DNA from: Tipula vernalis
Taxonomy: Eukaryota; Arthropoda; Insecta; Diptera; Tipulidae
NCBI GenBank assembly: GCA_958295665.1
Contig: OY282560.1
Span: 101,347,930 to 101,411,929, forward strand
Reading direction: 5' to 3'
DNA length: 64,000 bases
Position numbers and translations under genes: made by a program. The notes below the pieces were generated by a model. That model was not told the DNA's origin, ran no database searches, and saw only the letters and a program-made list of their open reading frames with translations. Shown here in pieces: positions 37,201-48,431 of this stretch. Numbering within the stretch: the stretch's first letter is position 1; every line of letters begins with the position of its first letter.

Positions 37201-39658
37201 TGCGATTTCCAAAAAATAATTTTGCAGAACTTTTACTAAACGAACGATTCGTATGGATTAGGGTTTTCTAACTAGGTAATTAAGGAACCTATTCCATGTG
37301 CTAGCGAAACCTTTGTCATCATTGTTGGCAACGGCCGATATTGGCCCTTGGGATTTGTGTGCGATTTCCAAAAAATAATTTTGCAGAACTTTTACTAAAC
37401 GAACGATCCGTATGGATTAGGGTTTTCTGACTAGGTAATTGAGCAACCTGTTCTATGTGCTAGCCAAACCTTTGTCATCATTGTTGGCAATGGCCGATAT
37501 TGGCCCTTGGGGGTTGTGTGCGATTTCCAAAAAATAATTTCGTAGAACTTTTACTAAACGAAGGATCCGTATGGATTAGGGTTTTCTAACTAGGTAATTA
37601 AGGAACCTATTCTATGTGCTATCGAAACATTTGTCATCATTGTTGACAATGGCCGATATTGGCCCTTGGGATTTGAGTGCGATTTCCAAAAAATAATTTT
37701 GCAGAACTTTTACTAAACGAACGATTCGTATGGATTAGGGTTTTCTAACTAGGTAATTAAGGGACCTATTCCATGTGCTAGCGAAACCTTTGTCATCATT
37801 GTTGGCAACGGCCGATATTGGCCCTTGGGATTTGTGTGCGATTTCCAAAAAATAATTTTGCAGAACTTTTACTAAACGAACGATCCGTATGGATTAGGGT
37901 TTTCTGACTAGGTAATTGAGCAACCTGTTCTATGTGCTAGCCAAACCTTTGTCATCATTGTTGGCAATGGCCGATATTGGCCCTTGGGGGTTGCGTGCGA
38001 TTTCCAAAAAATAATTTCGTAGAACTTTTACTAAACGAAGGATCCGTATGGATTAGGGTTTTCTAACTAGGTAATTAAGGAACCTATTCTATGTGCTAGC
38101 GAAACCTTTGTCATCATTGTTGGCAATGGCCGATATTAGCCCTTGGGAGTCGAGTACGATTTCCAAAAAATAATTTTGCAGAAATTTTACTAAACGAACG
38201 ATTCGTATGGATTAGGGTTTTTTAACTAGGTATTTGAGGAACTATTCCAAGTGCTAGCGAAACGTTTGTCACCATAGTTGGCAATGGCCGATATTGGCCA
38301 TTGGAAGTTGAGTGCGATTTCCAAAAAATAATTTTGCAGAACTTTTACTAAACGAACGATCCGTTTGGATTAAGGTTTTTAACTAGGTAATTAAAGGACC
38401 TATTCCATGTGCTAGCGAAACCTTTGTCATCATTGTTGGCAATGGCCGATATTGGCCCTTGGAATTTAAGTGCGATTTAAAAAAAATAATTTTGCAGAAC
38501 TTTTACTAAACGAGCGATTCGTATGGATTAGGGTTTTCTAACTAGGTAATTAAGGGACCTATTCCATGTGCTAGCGAAACCTTTGTCATCATTGTTGGCA
38601 ACGGCCGATATTGGCCCTTGGGATTTGTGTGCGATTTCCAAAAATAATTTTGCAGAACTTTTACTAAACGAACGGTTTGTATGGATTAGGGTTTTTTAAC
38701 TAGGTATTTGAGGAACTATTCCATGTGCTAGCGAAACGTTTGTCACCATAGTTGGCAATGGCCGATATTGGCCATTGGGAGTTGAGTGCGATTTCCAAAA
38801 ATAATTTTGCAGAACTTTTACTAAACGAACGATCCGTTTGGATTAAGGTTTTTAACTAGGTAATTAAAGGACCTATTCCATGTGCTAGCGAAACCTTTGT
38901 CATCATTGTTGGCAATGGCCGATATTGGCCCTTGGAATTTAAGTGCGATTTAAAAAAAATAATTTTGCAGAACTTTTACTAAACGAGCGATTCGTATGGA
39001 TTAGGGTTTTCTAACTAGGTAATTAAGGGACCTATTCTATGTACTAGCCATGTGCTAGCGAAACCTTTGTCATCATTGTTGGCAACGGCCGATATTGGCC
39101 CTTGGGATTTGTGTGCGATTTCCAAAAATAATTTTGCAGAACTTTTACTAAACGAAGGATCCGTATGGATTAGGGTTTTCTAACTAGGTAATTAAGGAAC
39201 CTATTCTATGTGCTATCGAAACATTTGTCATCATTGTTGGCAATGGCCGATATTGGCCCTTGGGATTTGAGTGCGATTTCCAAAAAATAATTTTGCAGAA
39301 CTTTTACTAAACGAACGATTCGTATGGATTAGGGTTTTCTAACTAGGTAATTAAGGAACCTATTCCATGTGCTAGCGAAACCTTTGTCATCATTGTTGGC
39401 AACGGCCGATATTGGCCCTTGGGATTTGTGTGCGATTTCCAAAAAATAATTTTGCAGAACTTTTACTAAACGAACGATCCGTATGGATTAGGGTTTTCTA
39501 ACTAGGTAATTGAGAAACCTGTTCTATGTGCTAGCCAAACCTTTGTCATCATTGTTGGCAATGGCCGATATTGGCCCTTGGGATTTGTGAGCGATTTCCA
39601 AAAAATAATTTTGCAGAACTTTTACTAAACGAACGATTCGTATGGATTAGGGTTTTTT
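28221..39658. repeat. 159 bp satellite array with higher-order repeats
   Basis: About 72 head-to-tail monomers fill 11.4 kb. The unit runs AACTAGGTAATTAAGG ... GCTAGCGAAACCTTTGTC ... GGCCGATATTGGCC ... GAACTTTTACTAAACGAACG ... TATGGATTAGGG. Spacing between GGATTAGGG landmarks is 159 bp (30,082, 30,241, 30,400). Variants include an 11 bp insertion (TACTAGCCATG) at about 29,313, 29,795, 31,550, 32,990, 35,054, 36,809 and 39,049, and a CGTAGAAC version of TGCAGAAC. Blocks of variants recur in order: 35,641-36,900 matches 37,871-39,130 at an exact offset of 2,230 bp (14 monomers), and 30,391 onward matches 35,652 onward at an offset of 5,261. The first units (28,221-29,100) are the most diverged. 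There are no ORFs. Confidence 0.97.
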
Positions 39659-39663
39659 ATTTT

Positions 39664-40230
39664 CTTTTACTCTCGTAAAATAAAGTATAGTAATCCTGAA
39701 AATTTTGGACCTTGAGATTTCTAGAGATTTATTTGTTTTGAGGTCCCCTGAGTCCGAAAAAGTGAGTTTCGGAATGGTGTCTGTCTGTCAGTCTGTAAGT
39801 CTGTCAGTCTGTCAGTCTATCAGTCTGTCAGTCTGTCAGTCTGTCAGTCTGTCAGTCTGTCAGTCTGTAAGTCTGTCAGTCTGTTAGTCTGTCAGTCTGT
39901 CTGTGTCCTCTCTACAGCCCATTTGGTTTAATTAATCGAACTGAAACTGCAGATTTAAGCTTTTTTGATAAATTGGGAGGTCCCAGTGAATTTTACTCCA
40001 AATCGGCTAACCGGAAGTGGCCACTCCCTTGGTCTAGAAAATTTGTTTTGCAAATATCTTAAAAAGTATAAGGTTTACAAAAAACTACTTAAAACAAAAT
40101 GTTTCCAAAAATTAAAAACAAATAAAAATAAAAAATTAAAAATTAAAAAAAGAATTTAAGAAAAAAAAAAAATTTCTCAAAATTCTCTGTTCGTAAAAGA
40201 AAGTCGTGTGTTGGCCACACCTCAATTTTT
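39664..40230 (+). mobile_element. Interspersed element X, copy 2
   Basis: Same family and direction as 27,738-28,219 and nearly identical outside the microsatellite. It starts CTTTTACTCTCGTAAAATAA directly after the last satellite monomer and ends CACACCTCAATTTTT. It includes an expanded GTCTGTCA tract. Together the two copies bracket the satellite as direct repeats. Confidence 0.8.
39778..39905 (+). repeat. (GTCTGTCA)n microsatellite inside element X
   Basis: About 15 octamer units with occasional GTCTGTAA variants. The plus-strand ORF rich in SVCQSVSL is the translated repeat. Copy 1 has only a few units and copy 3 has about ten, so the tract length varies between copies. Confidence 0.97.
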
Positions 40231-43200
40231 TTTTTTTCTAATCGAAATTTTCGAATTCTGTACGATGCGGCCATAGCCATTCACCTACTTATATTTTAAT
40301 AATATTTTTGAAATTTTTATTTAAGACATTCTTGGAACTGGAACTGGAGTTATGCTTTCAACGGGCTAGTGACCTTTTTTCAAAGGTTGCCATGAAAGGC
40401 CATAAAAACAAAATGGTCTGTACTCTTTAAATTCTCTTTAATTACTTACATAAAATGTAAAATTTCAAATCGATCATTCAAAATTCCGAAAAAATACATT
40501 CATTTTCGTTTCTCAACACTGTGTAACTGCCTTAAGCGAAATTCTGCACAAATTCTGAATTTTAACTGAAAATAGTCAATCGTAATACAAAACACTCAGA
40601 AATCTGCTAATATTTAGCGGGTGGTTCTAAAACGTGCATGTTATTATTACGGTTCACAAGTTTCAGTGCACATGTTTGTGGTGAGGGTCGATTTCAGCTT
40701 TCTATGTCCACAGATTTTTTTTTTTTGTTAAATTTCGTTTTGAACTTGCACTTTTGAAAACAAAAGTCCACAACTAAATAAACGTTAAAAATACATATGT
40801 TCAAATCACTTGCTGGAGACAATTTATTCTTCATCATTTTCAAATATTAAGTGTTCCAATTCCCTGCGAATAATCTCCACAACAATTTTCTCACTGATAT
40901 ATTTAGTTAAGCAAGCACATAATCTAATTTTTTGGTACAAAATATTCTCTAGTAAATCAGCTGTACGCTTGCAAACGCGAACCTCGCTTATCGCGCGTAT
41001 ATTGGGTGAATCTGTATCGAATTTGATTTTTTTTTTATCTGGTGCAAATAATTAGTTCAACACTTGCAACAATTCCACAGTTACTAGCTGCAAAATACTA
41101 GAGACAATTTTGTTTTTGAAGTAACAATCCCATATCTAACATCCGATCATCCGTTTAGCCGCCGTTTTAGTTAATCCAGAATAACGGAAAAGCACCGGAG
41201 CGCAGTTTCTAGCATTAATTAAAAGTGTTGTTCTAACTATTCATTAGAAAAATGGAATAAATAGTGCTAAAAACTTAAAACGGACAAATATTTGAAAAAA
41301 AGCAAAAAATTTTTCAAACAATTGCAAAAATTAAGAAATCTAGGTAGAGCTTAACCTATACGTTTTCCTTTTCTCCAATTTATTTAAACATCAATTAAAA
41401 AATCTTAAATTCTAAAATGATCGGCCACTAAAAAGCTGCCGACCGCTTTAAGTGGAAGAGTTACATAGCCATTTCACTGTTTTCACCACCCTGATTGGCT
41501 TTATAGAGACAAGGGTGCTTTCCTAATGTCGAGCATTTCTTTCAGTTGAAACATGACGATGTTTGTGAAAGAGGATAATTTTATTTCATTTTCCTTACAC
41601 CAGTCAACAGAATGTTTTACATTTTCAGAGGAAATATCGATTTTCTTCCATTTAGTAATTTAAATATTTCAGAAAATTTCGAAATTCAGAGTTTTTCCAA
41701 CAAATAAAATTCTAAATGAAGACTATTTATCAAATTCTGAAAATTTTATTAAATTATTCATACCGTCAATTATTATGTTTTAATTCTCTGGCATTACACA
41801 ATTTTCACAGTTGGGCATATTCGTGTAACCAACCATAAATTAAAAATGTAAAAAGCTTCTTTGCAATATTTATACTTAAATTTAAATATCCCAAGTTGTT
41901 ATGGGGGTTGCCAGGGTGTTTTGATATCGATGATTTTGAATAAGGCCTCAGCTTTAGAAAATTCAAGATGTGCGATTTAGAATGGCACCTATTAGTGTGA
42001 AAAAGCTCATATGTACTGCCGTATACTAAGAAAAAAAGTAACAAGCGTGAAAAGTCGAAAAATGAGTTTAGGGCATATTTGGATTCTGCAAGCAAATACC
42101 TATTTTGCTGCTTTTTTAGAATGCCAAATATCCTTTATTAAATGCCATAAAATCAAGTTATTTAGTAGTCAAGTTTCATAGTAAGACATGGCAAACAAAA
42201 ACAGAAAAATTGAAATTACTCAAAACTACAAAAAGGCATATGTGACTTTTTTGCTTAGCACGGCAGAGTATATCGAGTAATTTTTAAATTAGCTAGACGA
42301 TTTTTTTTTTGGGCTACTTGAGGTCACTTAATCAGAAGATGGTGTTTAATTTTGAGAATTAAAAATAAAAGCGGCTTTATTTCGTTTATTTTGGAAGAAG
42401 ATAAAATTATACGAAGTTTTCCATTTCAGCGTTTCTAATTAAACCCTGATTAGTTCCTGTACTAAAAAATGCTATAGCCTCATGAGATGATTGAGAATAC
42501 ATTTTTCAAAATCATTATTTCATATTTTTCGTTTTATTTATTTTTGGAGCGTTTTTGCATTAATTTGTGGTACGTACATAAACAACAACATTTTTCAAAT
42601 GTAATAATTTTTTTAATTTTGCTAAATTCGTGCCCCAAATTTGCCAAACAACCGATCATATATTTTTCCGATATTCTAGATTAGTTCGAGATTTTTTTTT
42701 ATTTTAACTGAGCATTGTATAAAACAATCTTAAAAGGATTCTCTTCAATTTAAAGCATTTGGCCAAAAGAAGTGTCTGTCTGAATTTATTCATAATATTT
42801 GTTTTTCTGTTTTAAAGAACTCAATAAACCAAATAAAGGAATTTTGACTTTGAAAAATTACGTTTCGCTATTTCCTATACCCAAACCCCAACATTGGATA
42901 TTTCGAAAACAAAAGATTACAAAATTACGAAATTTGTATCATGTTGAATTTTCAATTACATAACTATTCATTTCTTGTGGCTCTAAAAATTTACTGAGAA
43001 ACTTAATTTTAGATTTTAACAATCTCACAAAGTTCAGTTGTCGAATGTTGATATTGGTCTGACAGTTTAATTGTCTAATTTAACGTAATTTCTTTACTTG
43101 ATTTAGAAGTTTGCCTTAATTCCAATGCTGAATTCTATATATTCATGAAAAATCACAGCGCTAATTAACAGTTGACCGCGATATTTCATTTCCGAGAGTA

Positions 43201-43815
43201 TATCAACAGTAAATTGTACAACTATCGACATAATAAGCTTATGCAGCATGTAGATGTGTTGGAGGTAAAATCTACTAGATAGACAACTATCTAGGTAAAT
43301 CTAATTTTCGGGATTATTTGTTTACTTCGGGATTATTTGTTTTTATTAATTAAAAAAATTGGTCATTATACTATTAAACATTTTGTTCATTGTAAACTTC
43401 ATTCGGATGTTTGCAGTTAGTATAAAACACTTTCTCTTATAACGAAAAATTTCGATTTTTTACTGATTTCAGAATTTTAGTACAACATCCTAATATTCTT
43501 TCATTGGCAAATGACGTTAACATACTATACCAGAATTAGCTACACGGTGAAAAATATCCCTTATAAGATGCTTTATTCAATGAAACAACCTCTATTCATG
43601 GCACCGTTATTTTAGGCTATTTCTAAACTTCTTGCGACTAATATTTAATTTCAATAATAGTTTCAAGCTATCAAATTCATGGAATTTATTTGACTTAAAT
43701 GGCGCAATTGGCTTTAAATGAATAACGATTTGACTACAATGAAGCTTACACTGCTTCTGACTAAGCAAGATGTACCTTGTGCCCTCTTGGTTACGTCTAT
43801 ATTCAAGTTTTCAAT
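40231..43815. other. AT-rich non-coding DNA
   Basis: No coding region is supported. The plus frame at 40,810-41,055 and the minus frame at 41,805-42,095 have no motifs I recognise. A minus-strand reading near 40,815-40,900 (KIVVEIIRRELEHL) looks protein-like but is short and bounded by stops. A 19 bp tandem duplication (TCGGGATTATTTGTTT) lies near 43,312-43,345. Confidence 0.5.
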
Positions 43816-44262
43816 TAAGACGTCCATAATGTGGATCGTTGTACCGATTGTGGATTGTTTAATGTTATTTTATTAAAAATAAGAAAACTATTTGGTTTAT
43901 CAATGTATTGAATATCCAAAAATATACATTAATATGTTATTTTGCTTGTATTAGATTTTGGCGGGATAACTGTAATATTACTATTCATTTTATCCTTTAG
44001 TTGTTTATCGCATCGCAGGTGTGAAGCATTAAGTGCTGTAATTGATTTTTGCTTATAAATTTCATAAGGAAAGTGCAATGATAAAATAAGTTTTAAGGTC
44101 GTGTAATTTATATTTTTAGTGATTTTTACTAGTTAACGGTAAGTAATTAATCATTGTTTAATAAAAAAACACATTATTTGTAGCAAAAAATGACTGTTTA
44201 ATCTAAATTAAGTAGATCCACCATAAAGTACGTTATTTTTTAACACTTGCCCCAATGCGGAT

Positions 44263-44281
44263 CGTATGATCCACTTAATGG
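44263..44281. promoter_or_regulatory. Palindromic GGATC box 1
   Basis: CGGATCGTATGATCCA is a near-palindrome inside the pogo-like element. It shares CAATGCGGATCG with the box at 44,640 and, in reverse complement, with the right terminus. It is a possible transposase-binding site by inference. Confidence 0.4.
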
Positions 44282-44639
44282 TCATAATTTATATATTTTA
44301 AATTCAATTTTTTATATTAATAATAACAATTAAAGTATAAAATCTAAATTTATATTATATGTTACTAATGCTATTTTGAGATGAGCTAATTTGGATCTAG
44401 ATTTTTTAAATAATATTCCTGTTTTTGGAAAGTAAAGCTAATTAAAAACAGAAATAATTTTAGTCTTAGATGGGAAAGTTAATCGATAAAATATGTATTA
44501 AATTAAGCAAAAATGGTAGGTTCAATTTAGAGAAACTTATTTTTCTGATATTTTGTGATTAATGTTACATTCTGGATAATATTTATTAACCATATTTAAT
44601 AAAAATTATCATTTTTACAAAATTGTAATGATGTCTCAA

Positions 44640-44660
44640 ATGCGGATCGCGCGATCCGAA
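44640..44660. promoter_or_regulatory. Palindromic GGATC box 2
   Basis: GGATCGCGCGATCC is a perfect 14 bp palindrome preceded by CAAATGC. It lies about 120 bp upstream of the transposase start and shares its core with the right terminus and box 1. Confidence 0.45.
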
Positions 44661-44761
44661 TTAGGTGCTGCAAGGGAAGTATTTTGTACTTAAAGGAGAA
44701 CGTGTTAATCAATTATTTTTTTTTAGATTGATGGTTAAAAATAATTAAAATAAACCATAGA

Positions 44762-46382
44762 ATGGCAACTAAAAATAGTGAGGGAGCTAAAGCGAATTTT
44801 AAAGTTGCCTTTAAGTGCCTTAGAAGCTGTAAAGAATGACATAACTGTTCATACGGCCAGTAAAACTTTCGATGTTCCCAAAACAACATTATACAAACAC
44901 TTCAAAAAAATCTAAGCGCTGACGTAAAACAAGGGACACCAAGTGTTCATCTATGCTCATGGATTGACCACATGGCCAAAATTGGATTTCCCATATCGAA
45001 AGATATTTTATTAGATTCTGTGCAATTACTTGCTAAAGATTTGCAAATTACATACAAATTTAGAGGCGGTACACAAAAGGGCAGAAATCAGTTTACTCGT
45101 TAGTAGCCAACGACGAAAAAGAAAATGTAACAACACTTGACATGGGCAATGCACTAGGGAAACTTGGTCCCCCAGTGGTGGTTTTACCGTATAAGAGAAT
45201 TCCTGTTAGTGTAGCTAAAAGTATGCCAGCCAGTTGGGGAATTGGAAGAAGCGATTCGGGTTGGATGACAGCCAATGTATTTTTCCCTTGGCTAATAAAC
45301 AATAATATACAATTTCCTGTTGTACTTTTTGTGGATGGCCATACATCACATATGACATTATATCTGAGCCAGTTTTGCAGCGAGAACGGAATCATATTGA
45401 TTGCTCTTCTACCTAACTCCACATCAATACTGCAACCAATGGATGTGGCTTACTTCTATCCTTTGAAACAAGAATGGAAAACAGCAGATAAAAAGTGGCG
45501 CATGGAAAATAATGGCGTAAAAATGCGCCGGGAAGATTTTGCTCCATTGCTATCAAAAATTTTAAATATTCCAGCAATAAAGGTCAATGAATACAATCTA
45601 AGGAAACGGGAACAAATAAATTAGTACAACGAAATCTCGAACATCTTCAGCGATATTTAGGAATTGAAAAACTAATTAACTTCGAGAAGTCGTTCTCATG
45701 TAATTCCTGGAATGGCGATATGGAGGATGCTTTATTATTTGAATATTGGAGAGATCTTAAAACTAACGTAGTTTCGGATGATTTCAATGATGTGGCGCCT
45801 GAGCTGAATATTGCAGAACCTTCTTTAGCCAATAATGAAATGGAAATTGATTTGGAAATACTATTGGGAGATAAAACTAACGTTACATTGAATGTAGATA
45901 CCGACGGCACAGTAACGGTTGACAATGAACCTCACACACCAATCAAATTAGTGGATAATCCAATCAATAAAAACTTACCGAATCCGTTCAAGTAAAATTT
46001 AATTTGGCCTTCACCTGCAGACTCAATTCCAACAAAGAAAAAAAAAACTACCAGCAGTAGTATCCTCTGAACAGTGGATTAAACATACTCAGTTGAAGAC
46101 AGATAAAAAAGCAAAAGAACAAAATGAGAAAGAAGAAAGGAAAAGACAACGAGAAGAAAAAAATGAAACATTAAAGGAAATGAATACCAGAACAAACCAG
46201 AGCAAATTTTTAGAAGAGAGCCAAGAGTTGATGTTGAACTTAAAATTCAACAGCACGTAATTGTGAAATATGAGGGTGAGTTCTTCCCCGGAATCATTGA
46301 AGATAAAAAAAATGACGAATACTTCGTAAAAGTAATGTGCATGTCGGGCAATAACTGGAGATGGCCTGACGGTCCGCTTTAG
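44762..46382 (+). pseudogene. pogo/Tigger transposase (psq HTH, DDE, basic C-terminus)
   Basis: In order: a psq-type helix-turn-helix remnant (NDITVHTASKTFDVPKTTLY near 44,836-44,895); the start of a CENP-B-like HTH (SWIDHMAKIGFPISKDIL near 44,962); and then a deletion that removes the first catalytic Asp. The DDE core is open at 45,142-45,624, with PPVVVLPYKRIP, SWGIGRSDSGWM, LFVDGHTSHM (second Asp) and ILQPMDVAYFYPLKQEW (third Asp). An acidic segment lies at 45,720-45,995, a Lys/Glu-rich coiled stretch near 46,080-46,200, and a C-terminal KYEGEFFPGIIED ... NWRWPDG block ends at TAG 46,382. This layout is typical of one insect pogo/Tigger group. The gene is disrupted by stops, frameshifts and the central deletion, and is not functional. 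Confidence 0.88.
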
Positions 46383-46612
46383 GGAATTGAATTTTTAAGG
46401 CGATCCACTTTAGGTACCTTAGTATTATTGCACATTTCTGTTAAAAAATGAATCCTACAAGTGAAAATTGCTCTATTTTATAAAATAATTTATAAAAAAA
46501 TTACTAAAACTCGACAAAAATTAAAAAAAAAATTTATATTTAAGCACTAAATTTAATATAGAAACCGTCAAACCCGAAAGTTTCTATTAGCGATCCGCAA
46601 TTGGGACATTTA

Positions 46613-47045
46613 CCTTAATTTAAATATATTTTATAAAGTGAGTACATTTGATGGCATTGTTTAAATATAAAATTTCGATTACATTTTATACATACATAAT
46701 GTATAAAAAGGCCTTATGTAAATTACACGATTTTTACGTTTAAAGAACTGTGTAAATTAAATTACATAGTGTAATTTACTTGCCCAACTATGATCCTGAT
46801 CAATTCAATTTAATTTAAATTAGACTAAAGGCAGCATAGGTAACTGCCCAGCGGGCCAATTAAAACAATTTTAATCGATCAATTTTCAATAATTTTAATA
46901 TTCAGGTACGCTCTCTAAATTCAAAAACTGTGGAATTTGATCAAATTTTTCAAGTTCAAATAAAAAACCGTGAAATAGTCAACAATAAGCCAGAATAGTT
47001 TACTAATATAATCTTAATAACGTAACCAAAATCAGAAAAATTGAA
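46613..47045. other. AT-rich non-coding DNA
   Basis: No gene or repeat was recognised between the pogo remnant and the MITE. Confidence 0.5.
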
Positions 47046-47257
47046 AATGTTTCAGCATTCAATCATAATGGCTTAAAGTGAGATAATCCCTTTTACGTAT
47101 TATTTCAAACTCGAAATCTTTGGATGCGATTTCATATCATATCATTTTTTTGTAATATTCCAGTAACTACAAACAACCGTCATAATCATTTATAAAAGCA
47201 AGAACGACTCTTAAGTTTAAACTCGTTTAAAGCCATTATGATTTGGGACCACAGATT
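47046..47257 (+). mobile_element. MITE, copy 2
   Basis: Related to 17,976-18,218 in the same orientation, sharing CCTTTTACGTATTATTTCAAA-type sequence, GATTTCATATCATAT, TTTTTTGTAATATTCC and AACTACAAA. Its own ends pair: AATCATAATGGCTTAAA on the left against TTTAAAGCCATTATGATT on the right. The outermost 15 bp are more diverged. It is non-coding. Confidence 0.7.
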
Positions 47258-47452
47258 TTGTAATTTGAGCCAAGAAATTTTTAAATATCAAATTCAGAAA
47301 ACTGGGCAGTTAATTAAAATAATTTACCCCAGCAAAATTTCAAGTAGTCCGCACTCAAATATAAAAATTTATTAAATAGATCAAATATTTTAGATATCAA
47401 CGATAAACAAAATTTGAAAATTGTGATAAAGCGTGTGTATAAGTGAATAGCA

Positions 47453-47577
47453 AAATATGTGATTTACAAAAAAAATAGTTCGAATAAAAGTTGTTTCTGA
47501 CAAAATTATCATAATTTGGTGTTTTTAAATTAATTTTATAGCAATAATTAACCGAAACCCGGCTATTTTTCGATGAT
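47453..47577 (+). repeat. Left ~125 bp terminal inverted repeat
   Basis: Pairs with the reverse complement of 48,432-48,556. Shared landmarks: AAAGTTGTTTCTGACAAAAT, TAATTTGGTGT, TTTAAATTAATTTTATAGCA, ATAATTAACCGAAA, and a diverged inner end with CGATCA/GATCG. It flanks the protein remnant at 47,623-48,430. Confidence 0.85.
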
Positions 47578-47622
47578 CGATTTTTCGGAACTCTAGATGA
47601 AAATACCGAAACAAATACTACA

Positions 47623-48430
47623 CTGCATGTTGTTGATGGGAGTTTTCTGCTCTATAATGTGAAATTGACCATCCAAAAATGCAAAACTTTTATTGATGTT
47701 TGCAAAATTTATCTAAATTATGTTAAACTGTGGTACAAATCGCCTATTATTATTTTTAATGGATACGATAATCCTAACGGCATTAAAAGACATGAACAGC
47801 AACGGCGATATCAAAACGCTGGGCCTCGCTTCACTATGTCAGACGACACTCCAGTGAGCATAAGCCAAGAAGAGTTCTCGTCACATACTGATAATAACAT
47901 TAAAGTCGATCAAGCTTGTGTGATGCCGACAAATTGATTGTTGAAGATCTGTTTGTTCTTAATAGCATTAGCTCCTGAAAATGCAGACGCAATGTTTTAC
48001 AAACGAAAAATTGGTAGAACAAAATCAAAACTGTATTCGTCAATAGATTTGCAATACAACGAGCGCTCAGTACAATAAAGAAAAAAAAGTAACAACAAAG
48101 GTGTTTACTTCGAGAGCAAAATGCTATAACTGACTTTTATAATAAAAATTCTTATTTAAATGAAGTAAAAGGGGCAGGAGATTATACTAGACGATCACTG
48201 ATTTCATATGCTTGAACCATCCAATAGCTGGGGATGGGAAAAAAGAGGAGATATTCTGCAACCAGTCCAAACCACTTTAGATGCTGCACCAAAAGACATT
48301 TTAGATTTAAGAGCATGTGGGTATGCAAGAAAGTAGTCCACAAATTTGTAAAGGATTTGAATGTGGTAATTGAGAAGCTTAAACTGCAGTAGTAGATCGC
48401 ATAGCAGACTTTGTTCGAGCAAACTTTCAT
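47623..48430 (+). pseudogene. Remnant of an unnamed animal protein family (FNGYDN ... KRHEQQRR)
   Basis: The frame from 47,623 reads LHVVDGSFLLYNVKL, then FIDVCKIYLNYVKLWYK, IIIFNGYDNPNGIKRHEQQR, and a TMSDDTPVSISQEEF block. After a frameshift come DADKLIVEDLFVL and ENADAMFYKRKIGRTKSK, and at about 48,228-48,330 GWEKRGDILQPVQTTLDAAP with LRACGYARK. From memory, an uncharacterised family abundant in insects and cnidarians has this same order: DGGxLLHRV, YVxYV, VFDGYxxxxxxKDxEHxRR, QADGDADTLIV, then a C-terminal W-x-x-x-PxxTxxxPAPxxLLxxxxCxC segment. That resemblance suggests a PIN/NYN-like nuclease fold, but this is inference. Stops, frameshifts and a large internal deletion make it non-functional. 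Confidence 0.6.
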
Positions 48431-48431
48431 G

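Larger units (their letters stand above)
43816..46612 (+). mobile_element. pogo/Tigger-type DNA transposon, decayed
   Basis: A transposase pseudogene lies between GGATC-box sequences. The proposed right end is GCGATCCGCAATTGGGACAT at 46,590-46,609. Its reverse complement resembles CGTCCATAATGTGGATCGTT at 43,821-43,840, taken as the left end. Further boxes lie at 44,263 and 44,640. pogo elements insert at TA with short inverted repeats; no certain target-site duplication was identified, so both boundaries are approximate. Confidence 0.6.

Noticed and set aside
28221..39658. TTAGGG in every satellite monomer (GGATTAGGG), resembling telomere repeats
   Set aside because: A single hexamer per 159 bp unit is not a telomeric array, and it sits in a longer fixed sequence; treated as coincidence.
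28221..39658. Regularly spaced repeats that might suggest a CRISPR array
   Set aside because: Monomers are contiguous with no unique spacers, in eukaryotic sequence.
39705..39887. ORF rich in SVCQSVSL
   Set aside because: Translated (GTCTGTCA)n microsatellite inside element X.
40810..41055. 81-codon plus ORF and an opposite-strand KIVVEIIRRELEHL-like reading
   Set aside because: The minus reading is suggestive of a real protein end but is under 40 residues between stops and I cannot place it in a family.
45093..45422. 109-codon minus-strand ORF opposite the pogo DDE core
   Set aside because: Antisense shadow of the transposase.
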